Assembly (NCBI GenBank): GCA_030524635.1 | Contig: JAUNGG010000012.1 | Location: 1 to 64,000, forward strand | Origin: Lachnospiraceae bacterium | Lineage (GTDB): Bacteria; Bacillota; Clostridia; Lachnospirales; Lachnospiraceae | Length of the DNA stretch: 64,000 bases | Reading direction: 5' to 3' | Shown: one piece after another, positions 1 through 8,912 of the stretch | Numbering within the stretch: the first letter of the stretch is position 1 | How the letters are laid out: each line of letters starts with the position of its first letter | Translations under genes and position numbers: made by a program | Notes under the pieces: generated by a model | What the model saw: the letters and a program-made list of their open reading frames with translations, nothing else | Told to the model about the DNA's origin: nothing | Database searches by the model: none

Positions 1-1324
1 TATTCTGAAGAGCCTCACCGATCTTCTTGTGGTTGTCAGCAGTGTTGTATAAGTACTCAACCGTTGGGAAGCCTTCGCCGTTTGGATAGCCAGCCTCTGC
101 AAGCAGAGCACGAGCCTCTTCACAGTTCTTCTCGTAATCTTCCTCAGCTACGCTGTAGTACTCGCCGCCTACGGTGCGGTAATCATCGCTGCCTGGGCCT
201 GCTGCATCGTTTACACCTGCAGGTACGAATCCGGTTGCCGGAACCTCACCAGCCTGGGATACGTTCTCTACAATGTAGTTGCGGTCGATAACCAGGGAGA
301 ATGCCTTACGGATCTTAGGATCAGAGAAGATCTCATCCTCGGTGTTAAAGCATACATAGTAGGTTCCAAGGTAATCTGCAATATCTACCTCGCCGGAAGC
401 CAGGTAATTTGGCAGCTCGTCCATTGGGAAGTTCTCAATGAAATCCAGCTCGCCGCTCTTGTATGCAGCCAGCATAGCGTTCTCATCATCTAACAGGGTG
501 AACTTAATCGTAGCTGGTCCAAGGTTTGCAACATCATAGTAGTTCTCGTTCTGCTCTGCTAAGATGTATGCGTTGTGGGACCATTCCTTCATCTTATATG
601 GGCCGTTGCCGATGTAGGATGCTACATCGTAGGTCCACTCGTCATTGCCCTCAACCATGTCCTTACGAACCGGGAAGGTTGCCGGGAATGCTGCTACTTC
701 CTCAAAGTATGGGCAGTCATAGGATAATACCACTTCCAGAGTGGAATCGTCGATTGCCTTGATGCCAAGAGTATCTGGATCTGCGCTGCCGTCAGCAACC
801 TCAGCATAGCCCTTAACCATATCGATCATGTAGCAGTAGTCTGCTGCAGTATCTGGATTAGCCAGACGCTTCCAGCTGTACTCGAAGTCACCTGCGGTAA
901 CTGGCTGGCCGTCAGACCACTTTGCGTCGGAACGCAGCTTGAAGGTATAGGTAACGGTTCCGTCATCATTTACAACCTTCTCAGAAGATTCTGCCTGGCC
1001 TGGTGCAAGAACGGCATTGCCCTCGCCGTCATCGACCCACTTGGTCAGACCTTCAAACATATGGTTGATCATGATTGCTCCGTCTACTGCGGAGTTTAAT
1101 GCAGGATCAATAGACTGGGGCTCGGAAGCCAGGCAAACTGCCAGGTCATAGCTACCGTCAGAAGCAGCCTCGGACTCTGCCGGTGCCTCAGTCTCAGCAG
1201 CTGCGGTGGTCTCAGCGGCCGGAGCTGCGGTGGTGGTCTCTGTGCTGCTTCCGCCGCAGGCTGCTAAGGACAGTGCCATGGTAGACGCAAGAGCAAGAGA
1301 CAGGAATTTCTTTGTCTTTCTCAT
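1..1324 (-). CDS. oppA: Oligopeptide ABC transporter substrate-binding lipoprotein (partial, C-terminus off window)
   Basis: This is the extracytoplasmic peptide-binding protein of the Opp system (SBP family 5). The start is ATG at 1324, preceded by AAGGAGG at a normal distance. The first 22 residues form a signal peptide ending in the lipobox LAAC, followed by a Ser/Thr/Ala/Glu-rich linker of about 30 residues, which is usual for Firmicute lipoproteins. The mature part carries family motifs such as DPALNSAVDGA and WSDGQPVTAGDFEYSWKR. About 441 residues are visible and the reading frame runs off the left edge, so roughly the last 100 residues are missing. It is the last visible gene of the oppBCDF-A cluster, 72 bases after oppF. 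Peptide specificity cannot be told from sequence; nickel- or dipeptide-type members of the family are alternatives. Confidence 0.93.
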   Translation of the reverse strand, partial: MRKTKKFLSLALASTMALSLAACGGSSTETTTAAPAAETTAAAETEAPAESEAASDGSYDLAVCLASEPQSIDPALNSAVDGAIMINHMFEGLTKWVDDGEGNAVLAPGQAESSEKVVNDDGTVTYTFKLRSDAKWSDGQPVTAGDFEYSWKRLANPDTAADYCYMIDMVKGYAEVADGSADPDTLGIKAIDDSTLEVVLSYDCPYFEEVAAFPATFPVRKDMVEGNDEWTYDVASYIGNGPYKMKEWSHNAYILAEQNENYYDVANLGPATIKFTLLDDENAMLAAYKSGELDFIENFPMDELPNYLASGEVDIADYLGTYYVCFNTEDEIFSDPKIRKAFSLVIDRNYIVENVSQAGEVPATGFVPAGVNDAAGPGSDDYRTVGGEYYSVAEEDYEKNCEEARALLAEAGYPNGEGFPTVEYLYNTADNHKKIGEALQN

Positions 1325-1396
1325 AATGATCATCCTCCTTTTTTATTTCATGTATCTTAAAAGTTCCTGACGGAACCTGATACCAGGTTATAGCCC

Positions 1397-2410
1397 TTAC
1401 TGATCCAGCAGATGGCATGCTGCCCAGTGCCCAGGCTCATGCTCCTTAAACTTCGGCATCTCCTGGCTGCACTTTTCCGTGGCATACGGGCATCTGGTGT
1501 GGAACCGGCAGCCGCTTGGCGGGTTCATCGGGCTTGGAATATCGCCCTGAAGCACGATCCTCTGTCTGGTGCGGCTGAGCTTGGGATCCGGCACCGGAAC
1601 TGCGGATAACAGCGTCTGGGTATAGGGGTGGATCGGGTGGCGGTTCAGCTCGTAGCTTTCTCCCAGCTCTACCAGAGAGCCTAAATACATAACACCGATC
1701 CGGTTGGAAATGTGACGAACGACGGATAAGTCATGGGCAATGAACAGATAGGTCAGACCCATATCCGCCTGCATATCCTCCAGCATATTTACTACCTGGG
1801 ACTGGATGGATACGTCCAGCGCGGAGATCGGCTCGTCACAGACGATGAATTCCGGCTTCACCGCTAATGCGCGGGCAATTCCCACACGCTGCTGCTGGCC
1901 GCCGGAGAACTCATGAGGATACCGGTTGGCATGCTCTGTATTTAATCCAACCCGGCGGAGCAGCTCCTTGATCATATCAGCCCGGTCGCCTTTGCTGGAT
2001 GCCAGCTTATGGATATCGATGGCCTCACCGATGATCTCGCCTACCGTCATACGCGGGTCAAGGGATGCAGACGGATCCTGGAAGATGATCTGCATCTTCC
2101 GGCGGTAAGGAAGCATATTTACTGCCTTTGCCTTTCCCACAGGAGTTCCGTCCGGCTTTAACGGATTCTCATAGATGGGGGTTCCGTCATAAATAATAGA
2201 TCCCCCCGTCGGTTCATAAAGGCGGAGAATGGTTCTGCCCAGAGTAGTCTTGCCGCATCCGGACTCGCCAACCAGACCTAAGGTCTCGCCCTTTTTAATA
2301 TAGAAGGAAACGTCCTGGACCGCCTGAACTCCCGGCCCCTTCACGCCTTTGATTGGAAAATATTTCCGCAAATCTTTTATTTCAAGGAGAATCTTCTCAT
2401 CGTTTGCCAT
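1397..2410 (-). CDS. oppF: Oligopeptide ABC transporter ATP-binding protein OppF
   Basis: Cytoplasmic ATPase of the peptide importer, paired with OppD. Walker A is GESGCGKT at residues 48-55, the signature is [15 protein letters not shown] near 168, and Walker B is [12 protein letters not shown] near 188. The C-terminal oligopeptide-transporter extension includes a Cys pair around [14 protein letters not shown], which in this family can bind an Fe-S cluster. Length 337 residues, normal for OppF. The start at 2410 has AAGGAGG nine bases upstream. The gene lies one base after the oppD stop, so the two are translationally coupled. Confidence 0.95.
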   Translation of the reverse strand: MANDEKILLEIKDLRKYFPIKGVKGPGVQAVQDVSFYIKKGETLGLVGESGCGKTTLGRTILRLYEPTGGSIIYDGTPIYENPLKPDGTPVGKAKAVNMLPYRRKMQIIFQDPSASLDPRMTVGEIIGEAIDIHKLASSKGDRADMIKELLRRVGLNTEHANRYPHEFSGGQQQRVGIARALAVKPEFIVCDEPISALDVSIQSQVVNMLEDMQADMGLTYLFIAHDLSVVRHISNRIGVMYLGSLVELGESYELNRHPIHPYTQTLLSAVPVPDPKLSRTRQRIVLQGDIPSPMNPPSGCRFHTRCPYATEKCSQEMPKFKEHEPGHWAACHLLDQ

Positions 2411-2411
2411 C

Positions 2412-3425
2412 TTACTTTTCCTCCTTGTTCATCATCTCCTGTACCCGCAGCCAGCAGGCGGAACGATGGTTCTCGCCCACCTCCACGTAAGGAGGCATCT
2501 TTTTCAAACAGATCTTCATACATTTATCGCAGCGCGGTGCAAATGGACAGCCCTCCGGCGGATTCAGCATATCAACCGGAGTGCCCTCGATGGGGATCAG
2601 ACGCTCATAGCTCTCTGCATCCACACGAGGCATGGAACGGAGAAGTCCCATGGTGTAAGGATGAGCCGGCTTATAGAAGATATCATCTACCGGTCCCTGC
2701 TCCACGATCTTGCCTGCATACATAACCGATACCTTGTCGCAGATATCTGCCACCACGCCAAGGTTGTGGGTAATAAAGATGATTCCCATCTTCGTCTTCT
2801 TCTGCAGATCCTTCATCAGCTCCAGGATCTGTGCCTGAATGGTAACATCCAGCGCCGTGGTCGGCTCATCTGCAATCAAAAGCTGCGGATGGCAGATCAG
2901 GCCCATGGCGATCATAACTCTCTGACGCATACCGCCGGAGAACTCATGCGGGTACTGCTTCATACGCTTCTCCACATTGTTGATGCCAACCATCTCCATC
3001 ATCTCCATGGCCCGCTTCTCCGCCTCCGGCTTGGAGATATTTTTATCATGGGCGCGGAGAGCCTCCACCAGCTGATTGCCGATGGTGTAAACCGGGTTCA
3101 GACAGGTCATAGGGTTCTGGAAGATCATCGCCACCTTGCTGCCCCGGAAGGAGGTCATCTCCTCCTTGGAGAAGGAAAGCACGTCCTGTCCCTCAAAGGT
3201 GATGGAGCCGCCGATTACTTTACCTGGCGACTGCAGAAGGCCCATGATCGAGTAAGCCTCCTGGCTCTTTCCGGAGCCGGACTCGCCTACCACACCCATA
3301 ACCTCTCCGTAATTTAAGTCGTAGGAGATTCCTCCTACTGCCTTTACCTCACCGGCAGGTGTAAAGAAGGAAACACGAAGGTCTTTCACTTCCAATAATT
3401 TCTTGTTTGTATTCTGCTCAGACAT
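2412..3425 (-). CDS. oppD: Oligopeptide ABC transporter ATP-binding protein OppD
   Basis: First ATPase of the Opp complex, which powers peptide import with OppF. It has Walker A GESGSGKS (residues 48-55), signature FSGGMRQRVMIAMGL, Walker B LLIADEPTTALDVT and the C-terminal oligo_HPY extension with clustered cysteines (CPFAPRCDKC). 337 residues is typical. It starts 14 bases after oppC and runs straight into oppF. No feature suggests a function other than peptide uptake, though dipeptide and nickel transporters share the architecture. Confidence 0.95.
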   Translation of the reverse strand: MSEQNTNKKLLEVKDLRVSFFTPAGEVKAVGGISYDLNYGEVMGVVGESGSGKSQEAYSIMGLLQSPGKVIGGSITFEGQDVLSFSKEEMTSFRGSKVAMIFQNPMTCLNPVYTIGNQLVEALRAHDKNISKPEAEKRAMEMMEMVGINNVEKRMKQYPHEFSGGMRQRVMIAMGLICHPQLLIADEPTTALDVTIQAQILELMKDLQKKTKMGIIFITHNLGVVADICDKVSVMYAGKIVEQGPVDDIFYKPAHPYTMGLLRSMPRVDAESYERLIPIEGTPVDMLNPPEGCPFAPRCDKCMKICLKKMPPYVEVGENHRSACWLRVQEMMNKEEK

Positions 3426-3439
3426 CTTGCTCCTCCTTT

Positions 3440-4792
3440 CTATTTCTTAAGCTTCGGGTCTAAGGCATCACGCAGGCCGTCACCGAATAAGTTAAATGCC
3501 AGAATCATGATACTCAGGATAATGGACGGAATGATCAGACGGTACGTATAGGTATACATGCCGCTCAGCGCATCAGTAGCCATAGAGCCTAAGCTTGGCA
3601 GCGGAGCCGACACACCTACACCAAGGTAGGATAAGAAGGACTCCAGGAAAATAGCAGAAGGGATCTGCAGACAGGTGGTAACTACGATCTGTCCGATACA
3701 GTTGGGAAGCAGATGCTGACGGATGATCCGCCCGCCGGATGCGCCCAGAGCTCTTGCCGCAGTTACGTACTCCTGCTGCTTTAACTGCAGCACCTGACCG
3801 CGGATAATACGGCTCATGGTAACCCAGTACAAAGCGCCGAAGGCAATAAACATGGAGATCAGGTTCGGTCCCAGGATATTGACAAAGGACTTGATGGGGT
3901 TGCTGCCGCCGGAATTAACATATTCTGTTAAAATCGGCTTTAACGCGGTGGCGATCAGAAGCACCACCAGCATCTCCGGAACCGAATAGATCAGCTCCAC
4001 AATACGCTGCATCACTGCATCCACCATGCCGCCGCAGTAGCCGGAGATCGCTCCGTAGGTAGCGCCGATCACCAGCACCAGAAGAGCCGCACAGATACCA
4101 ACTGCCATAGATACTCTGGCTCCGTACATCACGCGGACCATGATATCACGGCCATACATATCCGTTCCGAATACATGGGGGAATACATGCTCGCCTGCTG
4201 CCTTTCTCTCCAGCTCCCCAGCGGAATAACCGAAGAGATGCTTTTTAATTCCAAGCTCCTTGCGGATGGCCTCCGGATCTGCATCCTCTGCATTCTGGGA
4301 AGCAGATTTCGCTGCAACCTTCGCCTGAGCCTTGATAACAGCCTCGTCCTTTTTTGTAAACTTCTTGCCTGCAGCCTCGGCCTCTGCCTTGGCCTTCTCG
4401 ATCATCGCATCCACATCCAGAGTTTCCGTCTGGGTCCTTGCTGCGATCTCTGCATCCAGACGCTTCTGGTCTTCTAATGTATAATGGTATGGGTACAGGT
4501 TCTCCGCACCCTTATTAAACTGCTCATAGCCGTAAGGAACCAGATAAGGTCCTACAAAAGCAAACAAGAACAGGAACACGATCACACCCAGGGCGACCAT
4601 CGCTACCACATTCTTTTTCAGACGGCGCCATGCATCCTTCCAGTAAGAAACGCTCTGGCGGTCCTGAATAAAATCAGCCCGCTCTTCTGCCGATGCCTGG
4701 CTGAAATCATCGGGGGACAAGTCCTTCAGCATATCCTCAATGTCCGGCTGAAAGCTGACCGGACAACGCTTCATCTTCTTATCTTCTGCCAT
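3440..4792 (-). CDS. oppC: Oligopeptide ABC transporter permease OppC with an enlarged periplasmic-side loop
   Basis: Inner-membrane permease subunit of the Opp importer (BPD_transp_1 family). An N-terminal cytoplasmic tail precedes TM1 (near residues 43-62). The permease core with the EAA loop (RALGASGGRIIRQHLLPN) is in the C-terminal half. At 450 residues it is about 150 longer than typical OppC. The extra length lies between TM1 and TM2 and is a charged Ala/Lys/Glu stretch (about residues 95-200) that should face outside. The conserved HVFGTDMYGRDIMVRVMYGAR motif follows it. Such insertions occur in some Clostridial OppC proteins. It starts 2 bases after the oppB stop. Confidence 0.93.
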   Translation of the reverse strand: MAEDKKMKRCPVSFQPDIEDMLKDLSPDDFSQASAEERADFIQDRQSVSYWKDAWRRLKKNVVAMVALGVIVFLFLFAFVGPYLVPYGYEQFNKGAENLYPYHYTLEDQKRLDAEIAARTQTETLDVDAMIEKAKAEAEAAGKKFTKKDEAVIKAQAKVAAKSASQNAEDADPEAIRKELGIKKHLFGYSAGELERKAAGEHVFPHVFGTDMYGRDIMVRVMYGARVSMAVGICAALLVLVIGATYGAISGYCGGMVDAVMQRIVELIYSVPEMLVVLLIATALKPILTEYVNSGGSNPIKSFVNILGPNLISMFIAFGALYWVTMSRIIRGQVLQLKQQEYVTAARALGASGGRIIRQHLLPNCIGQIVVTTCLQIPSAIFLESFLSYLGVGVSAPLPSLGSMATDALSGMYTYTYRLIIPSIILSIMILAFNLFGDGLRDALDPKLKK

Positions 4793-4794
4793 TA

Positions 4795-5742
4795 TCAGTT
4801 TCCTCCCTTCGTCAGATTGATTCTCGGGTCTGCCACCTTGTAGAGGAGGTCTACCACTACGTTCATCAAAATGATAAAGGTTGCCAGGAAAATGGTGGTA
4901 CCCATGATAACCGGATAGTCACGGTTCTGGATGGACTGTACGAAATACCGTCCCAGCCCAGGAATGGAAAATACACTCTCCACAACGAAGCCGCCGCACA
5001 GGGTAAATGCAACCTGAGGGCCCAGATAGGTGATAACCGGGATCAGGGCATTCCGCAGAGCATGCTTGAAGATGATCTTAAAATTCTTAAGTCCCTTTGC
5101 CCGGGCGGTCTTAATGTATTCCTGATTCAGAGAATCCAGCATGGCCGAACGGGTCTGACGGGCCGTATAGCACATAGGATAAAAGCCCAGAGAGAAACAG
5201 GGAAGCACGTAAGAACGCCAGCCCAGATTCGGGTCAAAGATCGTGGGGAAGATCTTTAAAGCTGCAAGGCCGCCTGCCAGCGTTACCAACAGTACGGAAG
5301 CTACCACGAAGCTTGGCATGGAGATACCCAGCGTACAAACCACACGCAGGATACTATCTGTCAGCTTGCCTCTCTTAAATGCTGCCAGACAGCCTAAGGG
5401 CACTCCCACCAGCACGGCCCAGGTCAGCGCCAGTGCACCTACCTTGGCAGAAACAGGGAACATCTCCCGGATAATGCTGGTCACAGCACGGTTCTTCTGC
5501 ATCTTTAAGGATACGCCGAAATCTCCGTGCAGCAGATTCCCAAGATATTTCATCAGCTGAATATGCACCGGCTGGTCCAGTCCATATTTCGCATTCAATG
5601 CTGCCAGAGTTGCCTCAGACGGAGTTTTCTCGCTTAACCAGGGGCTTCCCGGCACTGCGTTCATCAACAGGAAGGTCAGACAGGTTACCAGGAAGATCGT
5701 AACCAGAGCCATTCCGATACGTTTTGCAAAATATTTGCCCAT
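4795..5742 (-). CDS. oppB: Oligopeptide ABC transporter permease OppB
   Basis: First gene of the peptide-transport operon and partner permease of OppC. It is a 315-residue protein with an N-terminal TM helix, the conserved TFLLMNAVPGSPW segment, the EAA loop (TARAKGLKNFKIIFKHALRNALIPV) and a C-terminal TM ending before DPRINLTKGG, all standard for OppB. It sits about 100 bases downstream of a good sigma-A promoter, so the operon order is oppB-C-D-F-A. Role: passage of oligopeptides through the membrane, giving amino acids to the cell. Confidence 0.95.
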   Translation of the reverse strand: MGKYFAKRIGMALVTIFLVTCLTFLLMNAVPGSPWLSEKTPSEATLAALNAKYGLDQPVHIQLMKYLGNLLHGDFGVSLKMQKNRAVTSIIREMFPVSAKVGALALTWAVLVGVPLGCLAAFKRGKLTDSILRVVCTLGISMPSFVVASVLLVTLAGGLAALKIFPTIFDPNLGWRSYVLPCFSLGFYPMCYTARQTRSAMLDSLNQEYIKTARAKGLKNFKIIFKHALRNALIPVITYLGPQVAFTLCGGFVVESVFSIPGLGRYFVQSIQNRDYPVIMGTTIFLATFIILMNVVVDLLYKVADPRINLTKGGN

Positions 5743-5786
5743 TTTATCACATCCTACTCTTTTTTTCCTCAGCGCCTTTTTGGTTC

Positions 5787-5815
5787 TGACAGAAACAAAA
5801 CGCCTTTTTCTGTCA
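5787..5815 (-). other. Stem-loop in the opp leader
   Basis: A perfect 9-bp inverted repeat, TGACAGAAA and TTTCTGTCA, with an 11-base loop, between the promoter at 5850-5878 and oppB. There is no U-run, so it is not an intrinsic terminator; an operator or an mRNA structure element is possible. Confidence 0.45.
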
Positions 5816-5849
5816 TGTCAGCACATCTCGTCAACTTGCTACAGACGGT

Positions 5850-5878
5850 ATTCTACCTGATAGAAACGGGTACGTCAA
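5850..5878 (-). promoter_or_regulatory. Sigma-A promoter of the opp operon
   Basis: On the minus strand TTGACG is followed by exactly 17 bases and TAGAAT, close to consensus. Transcription would begin near 5843, leaving a leader of about 100 bases before the oppB ATG at 5742. Confidence 0.7.
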
Positions 5879-6011
5879 TAGAAGTACCTGCTCTTTCCGG
5901 TGAATATCACTGCCATTTCTGAGATATTATGTAACTGCAAAAGTACAGAATCATTATGATTTTTTGACTTTTACCTATGTACATTTGTCTTTGTCAAAAA
6001 CACAGGGCTCA

Positions 6012-6046
6012 ATAAAAGCCCTTGAAGTCAGATTTCCTCAAGGGCT
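6012..6046 (-). terminator. Intrinsic terminator ending the 6260-6012 unit
   Basis: On the minus strand AGCCCTTGA and TCAAGGGCT form a perfect 9-bp stem with a 12-base loop followed by TTTTATT. It lies about 280 bases past the MATE stop codon and directly ends the orphan unit that starts at the 6267-6295 promoter. Confidence 0.65.
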
Positions 6047-6260
6047 ATCATAACCTGGGGATGACAAACATACGATAACTCATCCAGGCCTTTTACGCAA
6101 AAGCACTGAGCAAAAAACTGGTAAAAAACCTGCATAAAGTATGATAATTTACAGCTGCAGCAATGCATAAATCCGGCACTGCATGACTGTGTTCTTCGAC
6201 CCTCCCCTGCATATGCTGATATGTGAAACATATAAAAATATATAAAAATGACATAATATG
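6013..6260 (-). ncRNA. Candidate small RNA (or mRNA for a 67-residue peptide) between a strong promoter and a terminator
   Basis: A near-consensus promoter (6267-6295) and an intrinsic terminator (6012-6046) bracket about 245 bases with no recognised gene. The only frame of note is 6028-6231 on the minus strand, a 67-residue Cys-rich peptide whose stop lies inside the terminator stem, but no Shine-Dalgarno sequence precedes its ATG. Local inverted repeats (for example around TGCATTGCTGCAG) allow structure. It does not match the landmarks I know for 6S RNA, SRP RNA, tmRNA or RNase P. Small RNA is the simplest reading; a peptide gene is possible. Confidence 0.4.
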
Positions 6261-6266
6261 CTTCCC

Positions 6267-6295
6267 ATTTTACATGGTACGGTAAAACTTGTCAA
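6267..6295 (-). promoter_or_regulatory. Strong sigma-A promoter upstream of the orphan unit
   Basis: TTGACA, 17 bases, TAAAAT on the minus strand. It lies just downstream of the MATE stop codon and points away from it, so it can only serve the 6260-6012 interval or, by readthrough, opp. Confidence 0.7.
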
Positions 6296-6324
6296 GATTA
6301 AGCATTATAAAATTTCTATTAATA

Positions 6325-7680
6325 TCACAGCTCTTTCTGTCCCTTCAGACTGACCATCCAACCTTTTTTTCGAAACAGCAGGAGGGAAATTCCAAGGCGT
6401 ACACACTCCTCCAAAGATAAAATAAAGTATACATACGGAATCGTCAGCCTCCATAGAAAGGCTGATATCAGCCCTAAGGGAACACCGAACAGCCAGGTTC
6501 CCACCAGATCGATCCACATAACATAATTGGTTTTCCCTCCGCTTCGGATGATACCTCCTCCCAATATCATATTCTGCACCTTCACCGGTGCAATCAGCGC
6601 AAATGCAGTCAATACCTGCCTGGCCGCCATTTTTACCGGCTCCTCCACCTGATAAATCTTCACATAAAAATATTCTGTCAGCAAGAGCACCAGGGATAAT
6701 GCCAAAGATCCCCAAAAGCCATACCACATTAATTTCTTCGACTCCTCGTAGGCCCGGTCATGTGCACCGCTTCCCAGCGTTTTTCCAATGATAATGCCTG
6801 CTGCCTGGGAAACCCCGCTGAGGGCGCCGATCATCAGCACCTGGATGGGGATCGTCAGCGTCATCGCTGCACAGGCCTCCGTTCCCATGCGGCCATAGAT
6901 GGCTGTATATACATTTTCCCCCAGGCTCCAGAAAAATTCGCAGGTCAGGACCGGCATCAGCATTGCGATATATTGAAGCCGTTCCTTCCGATCCATTCGA
7001 AAGACCAGCCGCAGCTTCCATTCACTTCTGCGGTAATGATGGAAAAACAGCATCAGGATCAGCAGACAGCTTACCATCTGTGAGATTACTGTTGCAAAGG
7101 CCGCTCCCCGGACTCCCATTTTGGGAAATCCCAGTTTTCCAAAAATCAGCACATAATTCAGTCCTGTATTGACCACTGCGGCAAGCATACCGGCATAAAG
7201 CGGGATCACCGCGGCCTCCATGCAGCGCAGCAGGGTGGAGAGCAGGGTTCCCGCTGCCATGGGAAAACAGGACAGGGCAAGGACCCGCAGGTATTCTGCT
7301 GCTGCCCTTCGAGTCCTCTCATCCTCCGTATAAAGTCCCATGATCTTCCAGGGAAACATCATACATAATATGGTAAAAAGACATGCCAGCCCTAACGCCA
7401 GAAATAAATTCACAAAAAAGCTCCGGCTGATCTCCTGTTCATCCTCCTTTCCCATATACTGGGCGATCATGATTCCCGCCACCGCGGCAATTGCAGATAC
7501 CAGCACGGAAAAAAGGGAGGAAAATCTTCCTCCCAAACCAATGCCTGCAATGCTGACGCTTCCCAGCTGTCCGGTCATAATCTGATCCACAACACTGAAT
7601 GAGGATTGAAGCATGGACTGGAGCGTTACCGGAAGGGCAATCTTTAATACTGTCTGATAAAAACGTTTTTCCTGTTTCAT
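6325..7680 (-). CDS. MATE family efflux transporter
   Basis: Multidrug and toxin extrusion family membrane protein that exchanges cations (H+ or Na+) for organic substrates. 451 residues, with about twelve hydrophobic helices in two six-helix bundles. The N-terminal segment ALPVTLQSMLQSSFSVVDQIM is typical of the family. It lies downstream of a LacI-type regulator gene with its own promoter (7733-7761) and a nearby palindrome, so it may be controlled by that regulator. A second, distinct MATE gene is at 54705-56084. The substrate is unknown; purine-related compounds are a guess from the neighbours only. Confidence 0.9.
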   Translation of the reverse strand: MKQEKRFYQTVLKIALPVTLQSMLQSSFSVVDQIMTGQLGSVSIAGIGLGGRFSSLFSVLVSAIAAVAGIMIAQYMGKEDEQEISRSFFVNLFLALGLACLFTILCMMFPWKIMGLYTEDERTRRAAAEYLRVLALSCFPMAAGTLLSTLLRCMEAAVIPLYAGMLAAVVNTGLNYVLIFGKLGFPKMGVRGAAFATVISQMVSCLLILMLFFHHYRRSEWKLRLVFRMDRKERLQYIAMLMPVLTCEFFWSLGENVYTAIYGRMGTEACAAMTLTIPIQVLMIGALSGVSQAAGIIIGKTLGSGAHDRAYEESKKLMWYGFWGSLALSLVLLLTEYFYVKIYQVEEPVKMAARQVLTAFALIAPVKVQNMILGGGIIRSGGKTNYVMWIDLVGTWLFGVPLGLISAFLWRLTIPYVYFILSLEECVRLGISLLLFRKKGWMVSLKGQKEL

Positions 7681-7732
7681 AGCACACCTCTGACTTGTAT
7701 TCGCTCTTATAAAGAGCCGATTTCTTTCAATT

Positions 7733-7761
7733 ATTTTATTTCACAAGTCTCCGGCCCACAA
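7733..7761 (-). promoter_or_regulatory. Promoter of the MATE gene
   Basis: TTGTGG, 17 bases, TAAAAT on the minus strand, about 50 bases before the MATE ATG. Confidence 0.5.
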
Positions 7762-7763
7762 TA

Positions 7764-7779
7764 GGTTAAACGCGTAACC
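7764..7779. promoter_or_regulatory. Candidate LacI-family operator
   Basis: GGTTAAACGCGTAACC: outer arms GGTTA/TAACC flank a CGCG core, as in many LacI/PurR-type operators. It abuts the -35 of the MATE promoter and lies between the LacI-type gene and the MATE gene. Confidence 0.4.
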
Positions 7780-7819
7780 CATTCCAAAAATGAGGTGTGC
7801 ATTTTGTTTATTTTGCCGA

Positions 7820-8878
7820 TTATGTATACTTTACATCTGGCCTTATCTCATGTCCTGTACTCTGACGCACCACCAGCGTTACCGGCAAGGTGATGGAACT
7901 TCCCTCTCCATTCCCGGCTTTTAATTCCTGCAGCATGGAAACTGCCAGCTGGGCCCTTCTGGCCCCATCCTGCCGGATGGTGGTCAGAGGCGGATACACC
8001 ATCCGGCAGATGGGGCAGTCATCAAATCCGGCAATTGCCATCTCCTCCGGAATCCGGATCCCCTGTGCCTGCAAAAACTGCATCAATTCCACTGCATAAT
8101 AATCCGACACCACAAAGACCGCCGTATACTGCCTGATCCATTCCAGCTTTTCCTGATAAAAGAGTCTGCGCTCCCTTTCCGCCATAGGGATCTGCAGAAA
8201 ATCTGCCCGTTCCCCAAAAGCCGCCCGAAAGCCCTGATACCGCTCCAGATCCACGCAAATATCATTATCCGAGATGCATAACGCCCTCTGATGCCCTAAT
8301 GCTTTTAAATACTCTCCCAGCTGCCGTCCGCCGTCGAAATTGTCAATGCTCAGATTGCAGATTCTGCCCGGCTCCTGAAAATATCCGTCATACACCACAA
8401 AGGGAATGTGCATGGACTCCCGCAGCTTCTTGTAATCCTGCTCGCAAAAGCCGATGATTACCATCCCTTCCAGATTCCACATCGAGGCAAACCGGACGAT
8501 CTCATCCCACAGCTTGGTCACCTTCACCATCATAAAGTATCCGGCCTTCTCGATCTCAGCAGACAGGGCATTGAGAGAGGATGCAATAAATGCATCCTCC
8601 AGCGCCCGGGATTCATACTTTTCGTGGTCATTTACCACTACTCCGATGATCCTGGAATTGTTCTGTGCCAGCAGGATTCCTGCCATGCTGGGAATATAGG
8701 AACGGGCCTCCAGAAGCTCCTGGACACGGCGCACCGTTTCATCTGATATTTTCTTTGTTTTTCCGTGTATCACATTGGATACCGTAGCAGTGCTGACTCC
8801 CAGCTCCTCTGCAATATCAACAATTCTGGTCCGCTGGCTATCTGCTCCTGCCGCCCTGGCGCTCTTCTGATCCTTCAT
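7820..8878 (-). CDS. LacI family transcriptional regulator
   Basis: Ligand-responsive DNA-binding repressor. The N-terminal LacI HTH is clear at about residues 17-65 (IVDIAEELGVSTATVSNVIHGK, then a hinge-like SYIPSMAG). The rest is a periplasmic-binding-protein-like sensor of about 280 residues, giving 352 in all, normal for the family. It lies 34 bases after guanine deaminase and could be co-transcribed with it. Its position between guanine deaminase and a MATE pump suggests a purine or related effector, but the sensor sequence does not prove this. No strong ribosome binding site is visible before the ATG, so expression may be low. Confidence 0.9.
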   Translation of the reverse strand: MKDQKSARAAGADSQRTRIVDIAEELGVSTATVSNVIHGKTKKISDETVRRVQELLEARSYIPSMAGILLAQNNSRIIGVVVNDHEKYESRALEDAFIASSLNALSAEIEKAGYFMMVKVTKLWDEIVRFASMWNLEGMVIIGFCEQDYKKLRESMHIPFVVYDGYFQEPGRICNLSIDNFDGGRQLGEYLKALGHQRALCISDNDICVDLERYQGFRAAFGERADFLQIPMAERERRLFYQEKLEWIRQYTAVFVVSDYYAVELMQFLQAQGIRIPEEMAIAGFDDCPICRMVYPPLTTIRQDGARRAQLAVSMLQELKAGNGEGSSITLPVTLVVRQSTGHEIRPDVKYT

Positions 8879-8912
8879 GCTTTGAAATCAACCTGTCCTT
8901 TCTGTGAAGAAG

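Noticed and set aside
2349-3317. Long open frame (322 residues) on the plus strand opposite oppD
   Set aside because: No ribosome binding site, composition of a mirror frame, and the minus strand encodes a fully conserved OppD.
6028-6231. 67-residue Cys-rich frame as a gene
   Set aside because: No Shine-Dalgarno sequence, stop inside the terminator stem, no family match; kept only as part of the candidate small RNA.
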